A DNA stretch of 64,000 nt from Bimastos eiseni (Eukaryota; Annelida; Clitellata; Crassiclitellata; Lumbricidae), in the NCBI GenBank assembly GCA_959347315.1, contig OY365810.1, positions 1,416,334 to 1,480,333 on the forward strand. The letters run 5' to 3'. Each line of letters begins with the position of its first letter. Within the stretch, counting starts at the first letter, position 1. A program made the translations under genes and the position numbers. Under the pieces are notes generated by a model. It saw only the letters and a program-made list of their open reading frames with translations, did no database searches and had not been told where the DNA came from. Of this stretch, positions 1 through 11,784 are shown piece after piece.

Positions 1-620
1 TGGATACTTAACTATGACACGTGCGGCGTGTATGCTATCCGAAAATGACGTTCATGCACTTGACTTTGAACTTAGCTATTGACATTGAATGATTTCATCA
101 GCTAGTTTGATTGTTCTAGTGTTCTCAGTTTTTGGTAATCAGTGTATGTTGCTAAGCACAGGTGGTAGTAGTGCATGTTTCTTCTGGAAGGAATGGATTA
201 AAGACATCGATTCATTGCAAGAGACGATTAATTCACAATCCGTAAACCTATGTTTGCAAATTCTAGAATCGAAAGTTTTTAAAGCAGAGGTTATCCATAA
301 AGCTGAGAATTATAAGTTATTTTATTATATATGCGTGACGCTACAGAGGTTATCCATATATATTAGACGAAGAATATATCACTCTAGTTGCACTGAATCA
401 TTCAACGGAAATCGTAGGTTGAGGAAGCTGTCGAACTGCTAGATGGTTTTTTGTGCATATTCGATATAAAAATCTCGGCAATATTTATCTGCGAGATGAG
501 GATTCAATTTTGAAGGTAAGATATTGGTGTTAATACAAGATATTTTTAAATCTGATGTACTAGGCCTATATATCGACGGATTTGAGTCAGATAACGCATA
601 TCTTGAGGAGTTACGGGGTA
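1..620. repeat. Diverged paralogue of the 18.84-19.5 kb flank
   Basis: This stretch resembles 18,840-19,500, which lies just downstream of the solo propeller exon B'. Shared landmarks are a segment around 115-170 reading TTTGGTAATCAGTG and TGTTGCTAAGC in both places, and a later segment with AATATTT, GCGAGATG/ACGAGATG and GGTAAGAT. Open frames exist in both (89-442 here, 18,934-19,197 there) and share a VLVFSxFGNQCMLLS run, but neither resembles a protein family I know. The simplest reading is that the window opens in the 3' flank of another, older unit of the kinase-propeller array. From 620 to 1,920 I see only AT-rich sequence without a supported gene, apart from a short stretch near 760-850 that recurs at 47,930-48,020. 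Confidence 0.5.
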
Positions 621-1925
621 CCAATAATTATGTGCTGTGTAACAGACATATACTGTAACACACTTACATGTATACAAAATTTAAATCTGGGTACATCTAG
701 ATGTGCATAAATGCATAAATAATTATATATTCATAAAATAATGTGATCAAACATTTATGTAGCGCCCTTTCAGCTATCTACTCCGGGGCGCTCTCTGCGT
801 TGGCCTTCATAGAGTCCAATTTTAAATGTCACAGTGAACAAGTAAAAATACATCTACTATAAATTAACTCTACAAAAGGATATGAGCAAGAAATAAATAT
901 ATTAATACAGATTGCAGTTACTTTTCCTGAAATGTCTGGCGACCGAAGTCATAAGGCAATTCATTTTTGAGACATAATTGCCGTTAATTAGTTAATCAGA
1001 TTGCAGAGTGTAATTAGATGTTCGGATATTTGTGAAGGCAGTTACAAAAAGTTGGGACTGAGGAGCATTATTAAAAGAAAATTATCAGTTTTTGCATCGA
1101 ATAAATTAGCTTGTTGGCAGTGTCTAAAGTGTAAAAAGAAGTACCTGGACGCTAGTGTCAAAGAGTTAAGAAGTAATTTAAAAGACTTCAAAGACAGATC
1201 ACCAACATAACGAATGGATGACGACAAAATAGTCCACGTACTATGGGCTTATGACCAAAAATTATTATTTGTCCACCGTAGGCCCTATTCGGTAAAACAG
1301 AAGTTGGAATAATGATAACTATGATGCCTGAATAGAAAACAGATTATGGAACGAAATTCTTCCAAAATAGGTAATGAGTCCTATATAGATGAGAATCATG
1401 CTTGCCGAAATGGAAGTTGGATTGATCAAAGTAGGCTTAGTTCTCGATAAACTGCATTTGCAAGCATTAAGATAACCAATCTAACTTCAATTTGAATAAA
1501 CTGGCCTACAATGGGCGAGAAATAACATTTGGTATTGAACCTTTTGTCAGTTAACCATTGTTGTGATTTAATGCGCACAGATATTTCATTGCAAAGAAGG
1601 TAAAAATCTATAAAGCGCGAAGGGCGACATTTTTTGGCGTACTTTGTATGCCTTTGCAGAGGTGCGTGACCTAGTTACTTATTAAATAGCTTGAATTGCT
1701 GTCTGATTCAAATACTTTTATTACTATGTCGGCTTCAAGAATTCAAATACCTGCCACAGCCATAGAATACAATGTCTTGCTGCGGATAACGTACAGTAAC
1801 CGTTCTGTATACTGTATGACCGGGATAAGGAAGCATCACTTGATATTCAAGAGATACGCTTAGTTATAGTAGAATTTCTTCAACAGTGTTTAAATATTAA
1901 GCTTATAGATGCACAGTGTAACAAG

Positions 1926-2381
1926 CAGGCCCGTATCCAGAGGCAAAATCAAGATGAGGTGAATATCGCCTCCCAGCTCTCCGAGATTGGTGGGCAAACA
2001 GCCCCTAACGACTAGGGTTCTGGAGGAGCGTCGAAAGCTCCCGCCGCGAGGTCCAGGACGGAGCCCCATAACGCTTTGCGATTTTGAACATCTGATATGG
2101 AGTGCATTGTGAGCTCTTCCTTGCCTCAAATTTGTCAACTATAATTTCGAAAGAAAAGTGCCTAAATCTCACCCAGCGGGGTCTGAGCGAAGGTCCAGGA
2201 CGCTGCACGATTTTGAGCATTTGATACCAAAATAAAGTGCAATTTGGGCTCTTCTTTGCCTCAAATTTTAAAACTATAATTTCGAAATATATGTGCCTAA
2301 ATTGGATTTTTTTAAATTTTACGTCTTGAGATTTAAAACGAGGCAATTGCCTCGTCTTGCCTCCAAGTAGTTACGAGCCTG
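1926..2381. mobile_element. Non-autonomous hAT-like element with 8-bp target duplication
   Basis: The element begins CAGGCCCGTA and ends TACGAGCCTG, giving a short terminal inverted repeat with one mismatch in ten. It is flanked on both sides by the perfect 8-bp direct repeat GTAACAAG (1,918-1,925 and 2,382-2,389). An 8-bp target duplication with CAG-type ends is typical of hAT transposons. Inside are two tandem copies of a unit of roughly 120 bp sharing TTGCCTCAAATTT, ACTATAATTTCGAAA and GTGCCTAAAT. No transposase is encoded, so it is a MITE-like, non-autonomous copy. Open frames on the minus strand here come from the internal repeat and are not genes. Confidence 0.75.
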
Positions 2382-2729
2382 GTAACAAGCAGTATGGATG
2401 GCATTTTATTGGGATCAAAAGCAAGTATCTGTTAATGAAGAATGCTTATTAAGACTGAAGCCTACTATGTTCACTTCGAACAGTTGTGTTCGCTAACTTA
2501 GCCCGTATCATATTGTCCGGTGTACCTTTAATGAAACCAAGTGTAGGCTCAGACCTAAAATGTTTTCCAGTTTTAGATAATATATTTAATTTATCATTTT
2601 AGTTTCAATTAAAATGTCACAGAATACGTTTAAATTTAGTCGGTTTAGACTTTAGAATATCAAAAAGTTTGTCAAACAGCAACACACCTAGAGTGAGAGC
2701 AATGCATCGGCAATTATTGTTAAAGTAAC

Positions 2730-2945
2730 TTCTACATACAGTCTCTTGAGTCATTCTTCCTGGCATATCTTGGATCGTAAGCCGTGTTGCCGATTTGTCT
2801 CATCTTGAACTTGATGTGACTGAATGTCAAACCGCAGTCAGTTAATTGTGAAGTGAAGATTGCTGCTAAAAGGAGACCGATAACAGAACCCTGTGGGACA
2901 CAGTAACTGCATTGAGAAGGACGAAGACCGAGCAGCAACACTACC
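2730..2945 (-). pseudogene. LINE reverse transcriptase fragment
   Basis: On the minus strand, about 69 open codons contain CVPQGSVIGLLLAAIF, which matches the (G)VPQGSVLGPLLF block of non-LTR retrotransposon reverse transcriptases. The short catalytic region downstream is degraded. It is a dead fragment, with no other part of the element recognised next to it. Confidence 0.6.
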
Positions 2946-3724
2946 TATATATACCTACTACTACATAAACTAACACGACGGTTGTCTGAGACCAGGGTGA
3001 TAAGGAAAAAAGAGCTCTAAGGGTCAGTGGTATCGAACGATGGGATAGATTGAAAGGCGAAAGTGGATTCCGCGTTAAATGGAAAACGTGGGACTGTGGA
3101 AGGTTTTATTAGATCAGGGAAGAATTCTTCCAGTTGAAACTTTAAGTGGAAAATCTGGGGACGATCCAAACCAAAGCCGCTGTCAGATGATAAAAATGGG
3201 GAGTTGGTGTAGAAAAGGAGTGTCGCTGAAGAGGTAAATTCTTCAAGAATCGAGGGTCAGCCTTCATTTTGGAAATCGCAATTGTAACCTCAACACTTCT
3301 ACAGCGCCCACAAAAGCGATAGGCCTACGCGGGAACCAGCTTTTCACGGGCGCTTAATAAAAAAATCGATAGGCCTGATAGATTTACATGAATCAGTAAA
3401 CCCCTTAAATACGCCAAACTGGACGAAAGATGAGCAGCCTAGAAGGGCGTTTTCTTTTAACCTTGGAAAGTAAATTGGCAAATACAACGCAACCGTTCGC
3501 TGTCTTACTGCATCTGGTGCACTTTTGTCTCGTTAGCGAGATCACTTTGCTCGGCGGCAACGATATACGCTACAACTTGTATTTGCAGCGCGCTATGTTA
3601 AACAAAGTGAAACTCAAAGGACACGTTACAATGTAGAGACTAGTCATAGTAGGCCTACTTAGAGAAGAGATGAGTTCTACGTTCAGATTTCAAATGTTAA
3701 TCGAGAAGGATCATCAGATTAGAG

Positions 3725-3960
3725 AGTCAAGCAGCCAGACAGTCAGACGGATAAGGTGGGCGGTATTTGGAGTTGAAATAGCGGGGGAAGGAGGGCGAAG
3801 CGGAGGAATTAGGATATGAAATGTGATAAAGCAATGTTTTGAGTTTTGAGTGGAAAACCTGTGAGGAAATAGCAAAATGTGAGGCTTTGGTGAGTTCGTA
3901 GGATGGATCGGATATTTGTCTCAATGCTGGAAGTTTGTTTCAAAGAGGCGGGACATGAAT
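3725..3960 (-). pseudogene. CR1/L2-like LINE 3' end fragment (copy in block A)
   Basis: Minus-strand translation includes FHSKLKTLLYHISYP after a degraded LFGTNSPAL stretch. This corresponds to the WNxLPxxxR...FKSxLKTxLF tail found at the C-terminus of CR1/L2-like reverse transcriptases. A short ATTC-type repeat lies on the right. Near-identical copies are at about 33,508-33,760 and 52,099-52,350, so the insertion is older than the block duplications. Confidence 0.55.
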
Positions 3961-6959
3961 GAATCAATCAATCAGTTGATCCGGTTTCATTTTTTGGAAT
4001 TGAATTTTTTATTAAATGCATTTATCTTTTTGTCAAAAAATTAGTCCTCTTGGTTATGCCATTTCCATTCTTTTTGCATTGTTTTTTGACTGACGTCTAA
4101 GCATTATTTCACAGTTTGATATCTATTTTAAAATGCAGTTTCTAGCATAAAAGTTTAGAGAAATTAGCGAATAATTATAGGCGTTTTAATTCGGGCATTT
4201 AGCTTTGTGCAAAACGGGTAGATTTGGCACTTCGACAACATGCCTTCGAAGAAAGCTTCCGTCCGTCCATATTCCTCCATATTTTTTAACACTTTCCATG
4301 AAAGCCATAAATTAGTTGAAATTAGACAACCAGTAATGTCATAGATGTTAAATTTGATTTGCTATCGTTTTTCAGATTTTTCATAATGTCCAAGAAGTTT
4401 GCCACATTTTTTAGCACAGGAGCATCCGATAATTTCGACTCTGACTTTTTCAGCAAATATACAACAACTGATTATTATTTGAGCAGAGGAGCATCTGGAA
4501 ATGTGTACGGTCCAATTAAGACGAAGAAAATGCAAATGGCAATTAAACAAATTACGTTCGCAGTTGGCAGAGTTACCGACGAATTCAAAAAGGACATCGA
4601 AGTTAGGCAACAAATCTAGACTTCGCTTGAACATAAACACTTAACTAGAATTCAAACGGTTTTTCTCGACCAACTTCCGAAAGGATTGTTCATTGTGATG
4701 GAATTCGCTGCTGGTGGTTCACTGCGCGCAACCCTTGAATCTTTGGGGCCTGAAAATAGACTGCCGATTGTTGTCGTGACAAACTGGGTAAAACAGATTG
4801 CAGAGGGAATGCTGTATTTGCATGAGAAAAACATTGTTCATAGAGACTTGAAATCTTCAAGTAGTGAGTGAATTCATCGAAATCTTCTCAACTTCATTAA
4901 CTGCGTTTTGAATTATTAATGTATATGCATTATGCAATGCCAATCGATGTTCGATTTTGGTCATCATAGTTATTGTGTGACGTGTTCTAAATAAGACTCA
5001 AACAATGATGAATGGCATTGATGTGATCATCAAGTAGCGCTTTAAGAAATTGAATCGTTGATTTGTTGGCATTGAACAGCTCTAATCTATGAAAATAGTA
5101 CAGCCTAGCTAGAACCTGGCGACGTTTAATTCGTTCACTTTCTGCACCTATTACAAACGTTTTAGGCCTAGACACAAAATCACATCGATCATTAGACATC
5201 TGTTGTTATTTTATTGTGTGTAGTTTTGCTGATGGATCCTTTCGATGCTAGTAACCCTGACACGATGGTGACTCTGAAGATTGCAGACTTCGATGAAGTC
5301 AAAGAACAAGACCATACGACTACTATGTCATTTTTAGGAACATGTGCTTACATGGCACCTGAAGTTCTTCTAAACCAAAGGTTTTCCAAAGCCAGTGACG
5401 TATGGAGGTGAGTCTATCCTACTGCAGTGCATTCATATCTAATATTTCTTTCCGTTGTTGTGTTGCTCTACATTTGTAATAGGGGGCTCACGGATTGCAT
5501 CAAACGAGAAACGATTCAAGCTAAAAACATTATCTGCATTGTCTTGCCAGTTGGGGATCAGACGTCAAGGATCTCTTTGAGACTGAGATGTGTAGGTCTA
5601 CTTATCGGATCGGATGCGACATGTTTCATAAAGTAGCAAAATATTCTTTACTCACAAACTGATCATTATAGGCCTACGACTTAATTCTTCTTATGTCGGC
5701 ATTCCATGCGTAGCCTCTGCGGGCAAAGACAAATTTCAGATAAATTTTATGTCATTTGACGACCAATTTGTCAGACGAAAACCCCTTTCAAACTTAACGG
5801 ATTCTAGTTTTTACCAGAAGTCAGGAGACTACCATAAAAACTGTTTGTGGTTTGAAATAGACAATAGTCTTTTCTTTAATGGCGGCGCAACAAGAATCGT
5901 CAAGAATAATAAGTATTGTGCTACGCCATGGTATACATGAAATATTTATGCAACACTCCATAATTTTATCATACAAATTCGCTACATCATTTGTTTTAAC
6001 TAGACTTTACGTTGTGATCGTCATTATTGTGTCGTTCAGGTATTGATAGATTACTACTCTTGCATTTTAGCTATGGAGTGGTGTTTTGGGAGATCCTATC
6101 TGGAGACATTCCGTATAAAGGTCTGGACCCACATATGATTATTTAGAAATCAATGAGTGGGGAGTTGGATAATTTACCTGTAGGAGAGTTATTTCCAGAA
6201 GGTCACCAGCTTCTTCTTAAAAGTAAGTTGAAATTGTGTATTAGAAATTCTTCCTTCTTTATTGAGTTGCATGTAATTCAAATGAAAACGTCAATCCTGA
6301 TGACTGAGGTACTAAATACAAAATTCAATTTTAATGGTGTACTTTAAATCTATCGTTCGCCCCATATGCAGTTCGTTAAATAAAGAATATAGCCTACTTG
6401 CACTTACTTAGGCCTTCTTACTAACTAACTTTCTTACTAAATTTATAGTAAGCAGTGGATTAATCATAATTGATGTCCCTCGAACTTTGATAAATTTACT
6501 CAATAAATATCAATCTGTATTCCACGGCATTATATCACAACACAAGCCTTTTGGTATTTCTGTAAAATCTTCTGAGAAAATATAGTAATGATTGAAGTCA
6601 TACTTGGCTTTGCTTGGCGAGCGAACCTTTTCGGTCGTATCTGCTCGTTCTGTTCAAGAACTGAAATTGTGTATTGGATGTTCTGGATGCCCTGATTACG
6701 GTTGATGTTTGTGTATTAGACAACTGTGCGAAGAAATTATCATTATAAATGGGAAATCTTAGGTTTTATTCTTCCATTTCGTCCTCTAAGATTTTAGCGT
6801 AATGGTTACATCATTCAAGCCTCCATTTAAGCGTGATTCTTTTAACAAATTCAGCTCCCGTTTTAAAATGATTATTTTCTCCAATCCAGCTTTCATTCAA
6901 GCATGGTTCTTTTCATCACTCCAGCTGCCTTTTAAGCATTATTCTTTTCATTTCACGGG

Positions 6960-7775
6960 ATGCTGTCTCGGTCGCCCGGGCTCTGGTAGACAATGTAATA
7001 GTCCGGTATGGGGTTCCGCTGCAGATACTCACGGACCAGGGCACCAACTTTGAGAGTAATTTATTTCAAGAGATGTGTAGGTTGAAAGAAATAGACAAGG
7101 TCGGAAGCTCCAGTTATCATCCTAGTGGGAATGGTGTAATCGAACGATTCCATCGAACGCTCAATGCCATGCTTGGGAATGTCAGAGAAATTGGGATGAC
7201 TATCTGTCCGTTGTTCTGGCCGCCTAAAGGGCGTCGCCGCACGAAGTGGCTGGCTTTACCCCGAACTATCTGCTGTTCGGTCGGGAAGCCAGGGCACCGA
7301 TAGACTTGGTCTATGTTAGACCTTAGGACGTGGAGCATGACGACTCCATGTATCCAATTTACGTTCGATACTTCGCAGAACGCATGGAGGGCGCCTATCT
7401 TCTGGTGCGGGATCAGTTGAAGGTCGCTGCTGAGCTACAAAAACGGGCGTACGACCTACGCGTTCGTCCTGCAGACTTCGCACCAGGAGCCCGCGTGTGG
7501 TTCTTTCTCCACGTTTTTACCAGGAACGCAGTGTTCAATGACAATAAATGTACAGTGGGCCATTCCTGGCTGACTGTCGTCGGGGACCTGTGAACTACCA
7601 TCTGCGTAAGTCGGCCAACTCTCGGCCGTTCATAGCACATATCGACAAGCTGCGCTTGTGTGCCGACGTAGACGCTGGGCCTGTTGGCAGGGACGGAGCC
7701 ATCTTGCCTCCTCCTCCTCCTGTGGTTGACAGCCGACCTCAGCGTGTTTTGCGTCGCCCTGAGCGCTACCAGTGA
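6960..7775 (+). pseudogene. Ty3/gypsy pol 3' end (integrase and tail) in intron 3 of copy A
   Basis: Translation across about 6,970-7,190 gives the integrase catalytic core: VRYGVPLQILTDQGTNFES contains the second Asp, and GNGVIERFHRTLN contains the Glu of the DDE triad. Further on come NYLLFGREARAPIDL and, near 7,590-7,650, GPVNYHLRKS and AHIDKLRLC, the usual C-terminal part of gypsy pol. The frame ends at the TGA after RRPERYQ (7,775). In-frame stops (for example after LSVVLAA near 7,230 and after VRP near 7,326) and a frameshift near 7,500-7,560 show it is dead. Protease, reverse transcriptase and the 5' LTR are absent. Confidence 0.85.
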
Positions 7776-8420
7776 TGACCGAGAGAGTTTGTTTCGAATT
7801 GTATAGTAGTAAAGAAATGCTCTCCCTCTTCATTTAACTTGTTCATTGATATTTTCTATGAATGCTGGGCCTTGGGCCGTGTTATATTTTATTATATGTT
7901 AGCATTGATTACTGTGTGTGAAGCGGAACCATCGCAGGAGGTGGAATAACTCTAGTGACTTGATACTCTCTTGTGAGGTTATTGCTTCGTGATAAGGGGA
8001 TATCTTTCCCTGTTTGTCTTCTTTAGTATTTCAGTGAACAGTTTGACCATCTTGTGTTTTTGGAGGATTCTGTGAGCTGTTTATTTCAAGGACAGAAATG
8101 ATTAAATCTTGCCTTTGCGATAAGTTTGTAGTTAAGATGTTGCTGCTTGGGAGGAGGTTACTGTATGTTGTGGATGAGCATTGCGCTGCTGTGTGGTGGA
8201 ATTTTGGCTAGGACTGTCGTTAGGTCGTTGACAACAGTAATTTTTCTCATATCAGCGCCAACAAGCCAGACTTACTTCGCGGATTGTCAGACCTGGGCAA
8301 AACAACACTGGAGGGGGGTGGCCTCCAGAGGGTACCAGAGGAAAAAGGGGAGGTGAACCAGAATTGCCACAATTGGTGCACCAGAAGTGAGGTGTAACCG
8401 GTTTGGCCACAATACACTCA
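7776..8420 (+). mobile_element. Probable 3' non-coding end of the gypsy element
   Basis: Sequence after the pol stop is shared with copies C and D (35,880 onward and 54,480 onward). A purine-rich run, GAGGAAAAAGGGGAGG followed by TG (about 8,338-8,354), looks like a polypurine tract next to the start of an LTR. I cannot delimit an LTR because no second copy is visible in block A. Confidence 0.4.
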
Positions 8421-9099
8421 AACGTTATAGCACTAACACGGCGATAATTAAATTCGTTAAACCTAGGATTACCAAAAATGAATGAGTCAGTGTATTAGAG
8501 GCGCCTTTTGTTTTTTTTTTAATTCCTAATCACATAAAAATGTGGCGGCTTAGATTGCGAACAACATTTGAGCACATTAAGTTTTTTACTGCAATTTTTT
8601 AAGCCTTTCAGATTAGGTCTACCGAGTACATGTAGCCACACAATGTGCATCATGATACGCCTGCGCGTTGGCCAACTAGAATTTCTCAGAGGTGAGACTT
8701 TATCTTGCTTGTATTAATAATAAATAATCATTAGTCGTCGGAGAGAAGTAATACCTGAACTCATTACGCATCATTGTATACATGTAGAATGCTGGAAGTC
8801 GGCCTACGAGGAAAGACCGTCGTTCAACGACATTTCGTGTCTCCTATATTTTATAGGTATGTACACCTTTCGTTTTTTATGTAGAGTCAATATTTGACGT
8901 TATGGTCGATGTAATCGGGCTTTCATTGTGCCTGATATCATTTAGTCTGCAGCGTATCACTCAGTCCTTGCTTTGAACTAATTTAATAAACACTCTAGTA
9001 CATTAGATGGGACACATTATTAAGCATGGGGTATGCATAACGACGAATAGGATATCTATCTTCTTCTTTCAGTCATCTGCTAATGAGCAGGCTTGTGAC

Positions 9100-9705
9100 A
9101 TAGATAATTCTTGACTCCTCTTCCTTTTTCTCCAACTCTTTCTGTTACTCGCTTTCCTCTTCGTAGTTGCCTAAGGTTATCCATTATCCAGATCACTTAG
9201 CGTGTTCAGTCATTCTCTTCCTCTTGAGTTTCCCAGCATCCTTCTCTCCAGTACTGTCAGCAGCAGACCCCTATCTCGAAATATATGAGCAGGCCAGCGG
9301 TGCTTCCTGTGTTCAAACGATTGTAGCAAAAGCCTCTGTTCTCCTACTCTCTCTCCAGGACCTTCTCATTTGATGCTTTTTCTATCCAACTAATTTTTAT
9401 TATTTTCCTCCAAGTCCCCATTTCAAAAGCCTCTACTCTCTTTCTATCCTCCTGCGTCATTGTCCAGCACTCTGTGACATATATTGCAACTGCCCATATC
9501 ATTGCTATCCTGCTTCTGATGTATTTTTCACAATATCCATCCTCGGATATTGCGCTGCACAAGTATTTGAATTGGCTGACCTGTTCAAGTACTTACCCAT
9601 CAATCGGTATCTTCGAATTTTTCGTTTTCTTTCTAGACATACACATGACTTTGGGTATCTTAATATCTACTTTCATTTCATACCTCTGGATCCCATAAGT
9701 GGAAA
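9100..9705 (-). pseudogene. RTE-like LINE reverse transcriptase C-terminal fragment (block A)
   Basis: The minus strand reads VAIYVTECWTMTQEDRKRV, then EAFEMGTWRKIIKISWIEK and ASNEKVLERE. This is the signature tail of endonuclease/reverse-transcriptase proteins of RTE-like LINEs (consensus form YGxExWTxxKxDxxRLEAFExWxWRRxLKISWTxxxxNEEVLxR). Stops and frameshifts interrupt it upstream. Copies lie at about 37,440-38,040 and 56,040-56,640. Confidence 0.75.
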
Positions 9706-10239
9706 TAATCTTTAACAAATCAAGCGCATAAAGTGTGTATGTTCACCAGAGTGGCACTGTGACTGAATCCTGTGTGGATCACCGAATTCAAAGGTTGACC
9801 CAACTGCTTGGTCGACGTTTATAGTAGTCTAACCTCTATTGTCCACCCATTCTGAAAGAACATAGTCACTCCATCGACCGGTCCACAACTCCACATGACA
9901 TGCTAAGTGTGGTCCACATAATGCAGGATCCTTGAGCATCATTCTAGCCTTACGAGATTTATTGTTCAGTTGAGACTCAAGATGGTATTTGAAATTGACA
10001 CGAAACCAGATTCGTATTATATTTGTCATTTTTGCGTTTGTTTTCCATATGTATCAACTCCTACGATCTCATGCGACTAATTAATCTTGAAGGGACTTTG
10101 TTATGTGGCATATTTTCCATTGTATGATTGGCATCATGTCTATGCCATGTTCTGAGCATTTGTTTTACTGAATTCCTCACATGTTTGTGACTTTGAAAAT
10201 AATGCACATATGCCCATGACTAATCCACTAGGAGACACA

Positions 10240-10562
10240 CGAGGTGTGGCACTCTGCGTGTAATCATCGACTGTACCAGTTACGCCAGATAAAGGTCAGA
10301 CGACGCCACCTATCAATTGACGCTGCTGTGACACTCGTGCACTCATTTGTGTTGGCTCGACTGGATTACTGTAACGCTATTCTTATCGACCTGCCAAAAT
10401 ACCATACACGCAATCTCCAGTCCGTTCTAAATTGTGCCGCCAGAGTTGTTGCCAGTCTTCCGAAGTTCTCGCATATCTCGGTCTATTTGAGGTAGACCGG
10501 GTGACGGTGGAGGACAGAATCACCTTCAAGATCGGCCTCACGATGCATGATTTCTTGATTGG
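10240..10562 (+). pseudogene. CR1/jockey-like LINE reverse transcriptase fragment (intron 4, block A)
   Basis: Translation gives DAAVTLVHSFVLARLDYCNA, ILIDLPKYHTRNLQSVLNCA and ARVVASLPKF, then in another frame TVEDRITFKIGLTMHDFLIG. These correspond to the conserved LVHAFxxSRLDYCNSLLxGLPK, LQxVQNxAARLI and LPVxxRIxFKI segments near the reverse transcriptase C-terminus. A frameshift near 10,490 separates the two parts. The copy at 57,337-57,659 shows no visible difference. C keeps only a shorter piece (about 38,174-38,325). Confidence 0.75.
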
Positions 10563-10565
10563 TGC

Positions 10566-10700
10566 ACACATACATACATACATACATACATACATACATA
10601 CATACATACATACATACATACATACATACATACATACATACATACATACATACATACATACATACATACATACATACATACATACATACATACATACATA
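10566..10700. repeat. (CATA)n microsatellite, intron 4 of copy A
   Basis: An uninterrupted tetranucleotide run of about 33 units. The run in copy D (57,663-57,797) has exactly the same length, whereas the run in C is interrupted. Open frames of HTYI or MYVC repeats over it are artefacts. Confidence 0.97.
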
Positions 10701-11784
10701 GTAAGATATTGAATTAAGGTGTAGGCTATATTGATGATTCTCCAAAGAAGTGGTTAATATTTCGGCACTCAATGTGCCAAAACAGCTAAAAATTCTACAA
10801 TTGAATGAGGTTGAAAATGCATTTCTTGTTATTTCGTTTCTATTCTCTATGAATCTGTATGTGCCACTCTCAATGAAATATCAAGATTGTTATGTAGGAT
10901 GTTGTTTCTGTGTATGTCCAGAGAAATGCAAATCGGATCCAGTTTTAATTAAGTCGATTGAAAAGGAATCAACAAAAGAAGCAAACATGACGTACATTAG
11001 TTTTACTATCCTTGGAACAGAATTGTTTGTTCTGAGTCAAAGGAGTTCAGAAGTTGAAGTTTATGATTCGATTGAAGTCAGTTTAAATCGTCGATGGAAC
11101 TTGAAAGAATTAAGTAATCCACGTGACATAGTATCCTGCAACAGAAATAATTGCCTCTACATTTTCGATTACAAAACCTTCGGTACGTCAAAGCAAATCT
11201 TGAGAGTTGATGCCAATGGAAATTTAATCAGGAAATGGTCAACAGCAGACAATTGGGGAAGAGGTCTCTCTGTTACAGATGAATCAAATGTGATTTTAGC
11301 TTGTTATACAAGCAGTAAATTACATGAATATTCTTCAGACGGACAATTGATTCGAGTTATTAATCTACCCTCAGACGCAGGCATTTCTTTTCCGTATCAC
11401 GCTATCAAAATGACCAATGGTAATTTCATAGTCAGTTTTTATTCAGTTTTTGATGTTCGCCCCAAACTATGTGTCGTGAATACAGATGGAAAACTGATCA
11501 AGTCGGTCAATGGAATCGATATAGGGTATGCTATTCATCGTCCCTATTTGTGCGCCGATGCTAATGGATTCGTGTTGGTAGCTGATCCCCTGAAATGTCG
11601 AGTTTTGTTATTGGACTCAGAATTAAACTTTTGCAAAGATTTTTTTCTGTTGAAAGAAATGGAAAATTTCGAATGTCTAGAAAAGATTCTTCTGGATGAA
11701 TCTAATGGTCGAATGCTTGTGACCGCTAGCGATTATTTTCGGAGTTGGAGTAATAGCCGAATTTTGATTTTTCAGATTCGATAA

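Larger units (their letters stand above)
4386..11784 (+). pseudogene. Kinase-propeller fusion gene, copy A (two nonsense codons)
   Basis: Five exons can be placed: exon 1 4,376-4,863 (ATG at 4,386, after a TTTTTCAG acceptor), exon 2 5,224-5,407, exon 3 6,071-6,222, exon 4 8,788-8,856 and exon 5 10,922-11,784. Every intron is GT-AG and the coding total is 1,746 bases (582 codons), so the frame is preserved end to end. Exons 1-4 form a TKL-type kinase domain: AIK lysine, HRDLK catalytic loop, DFD, MAPE, SDVWSYGVVFWEI and CWKSAYEERPSF. Exon 5 is an NHL-like beta-propeller. Two in-frame TAG codons break it: 4,617-4,619 replaces the Trp of IWTSLEH, and 6,144-6,146 replaces the Phe of TIIFKS. The loop Asn of HRDLKSSN is also Ser. 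Exon 5 itself is open and could be used separately. The long intron 3 contains a gypsy fragment. Confidence 0.8.

Noticed and set aside
4359..4385. Earlier ATG in frame with kinase exon 1 (also 34,127 and 52,716)
   Set aside because: It lies before a strong TTTTTCAG acceptor, so it is probably intronic.
10383..10772. Long frames of HTYI or MYVC repeats (also 38,215-38,532 and 57,480-57,869)
   Set aside because: They read through the (CATA)n microsatellite on both strands and have no conserved non-repeat part.
10750..10921. In-frame extension upstream of propeller exon 5 as a stand-alone protein with a hydrophobic N-terminus
   Set aside because: The extension is open in A, C and D, which are recent duplicates, but is broken in the older copies B and B'. 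The splice acceptor with matching phase explains the structure better.
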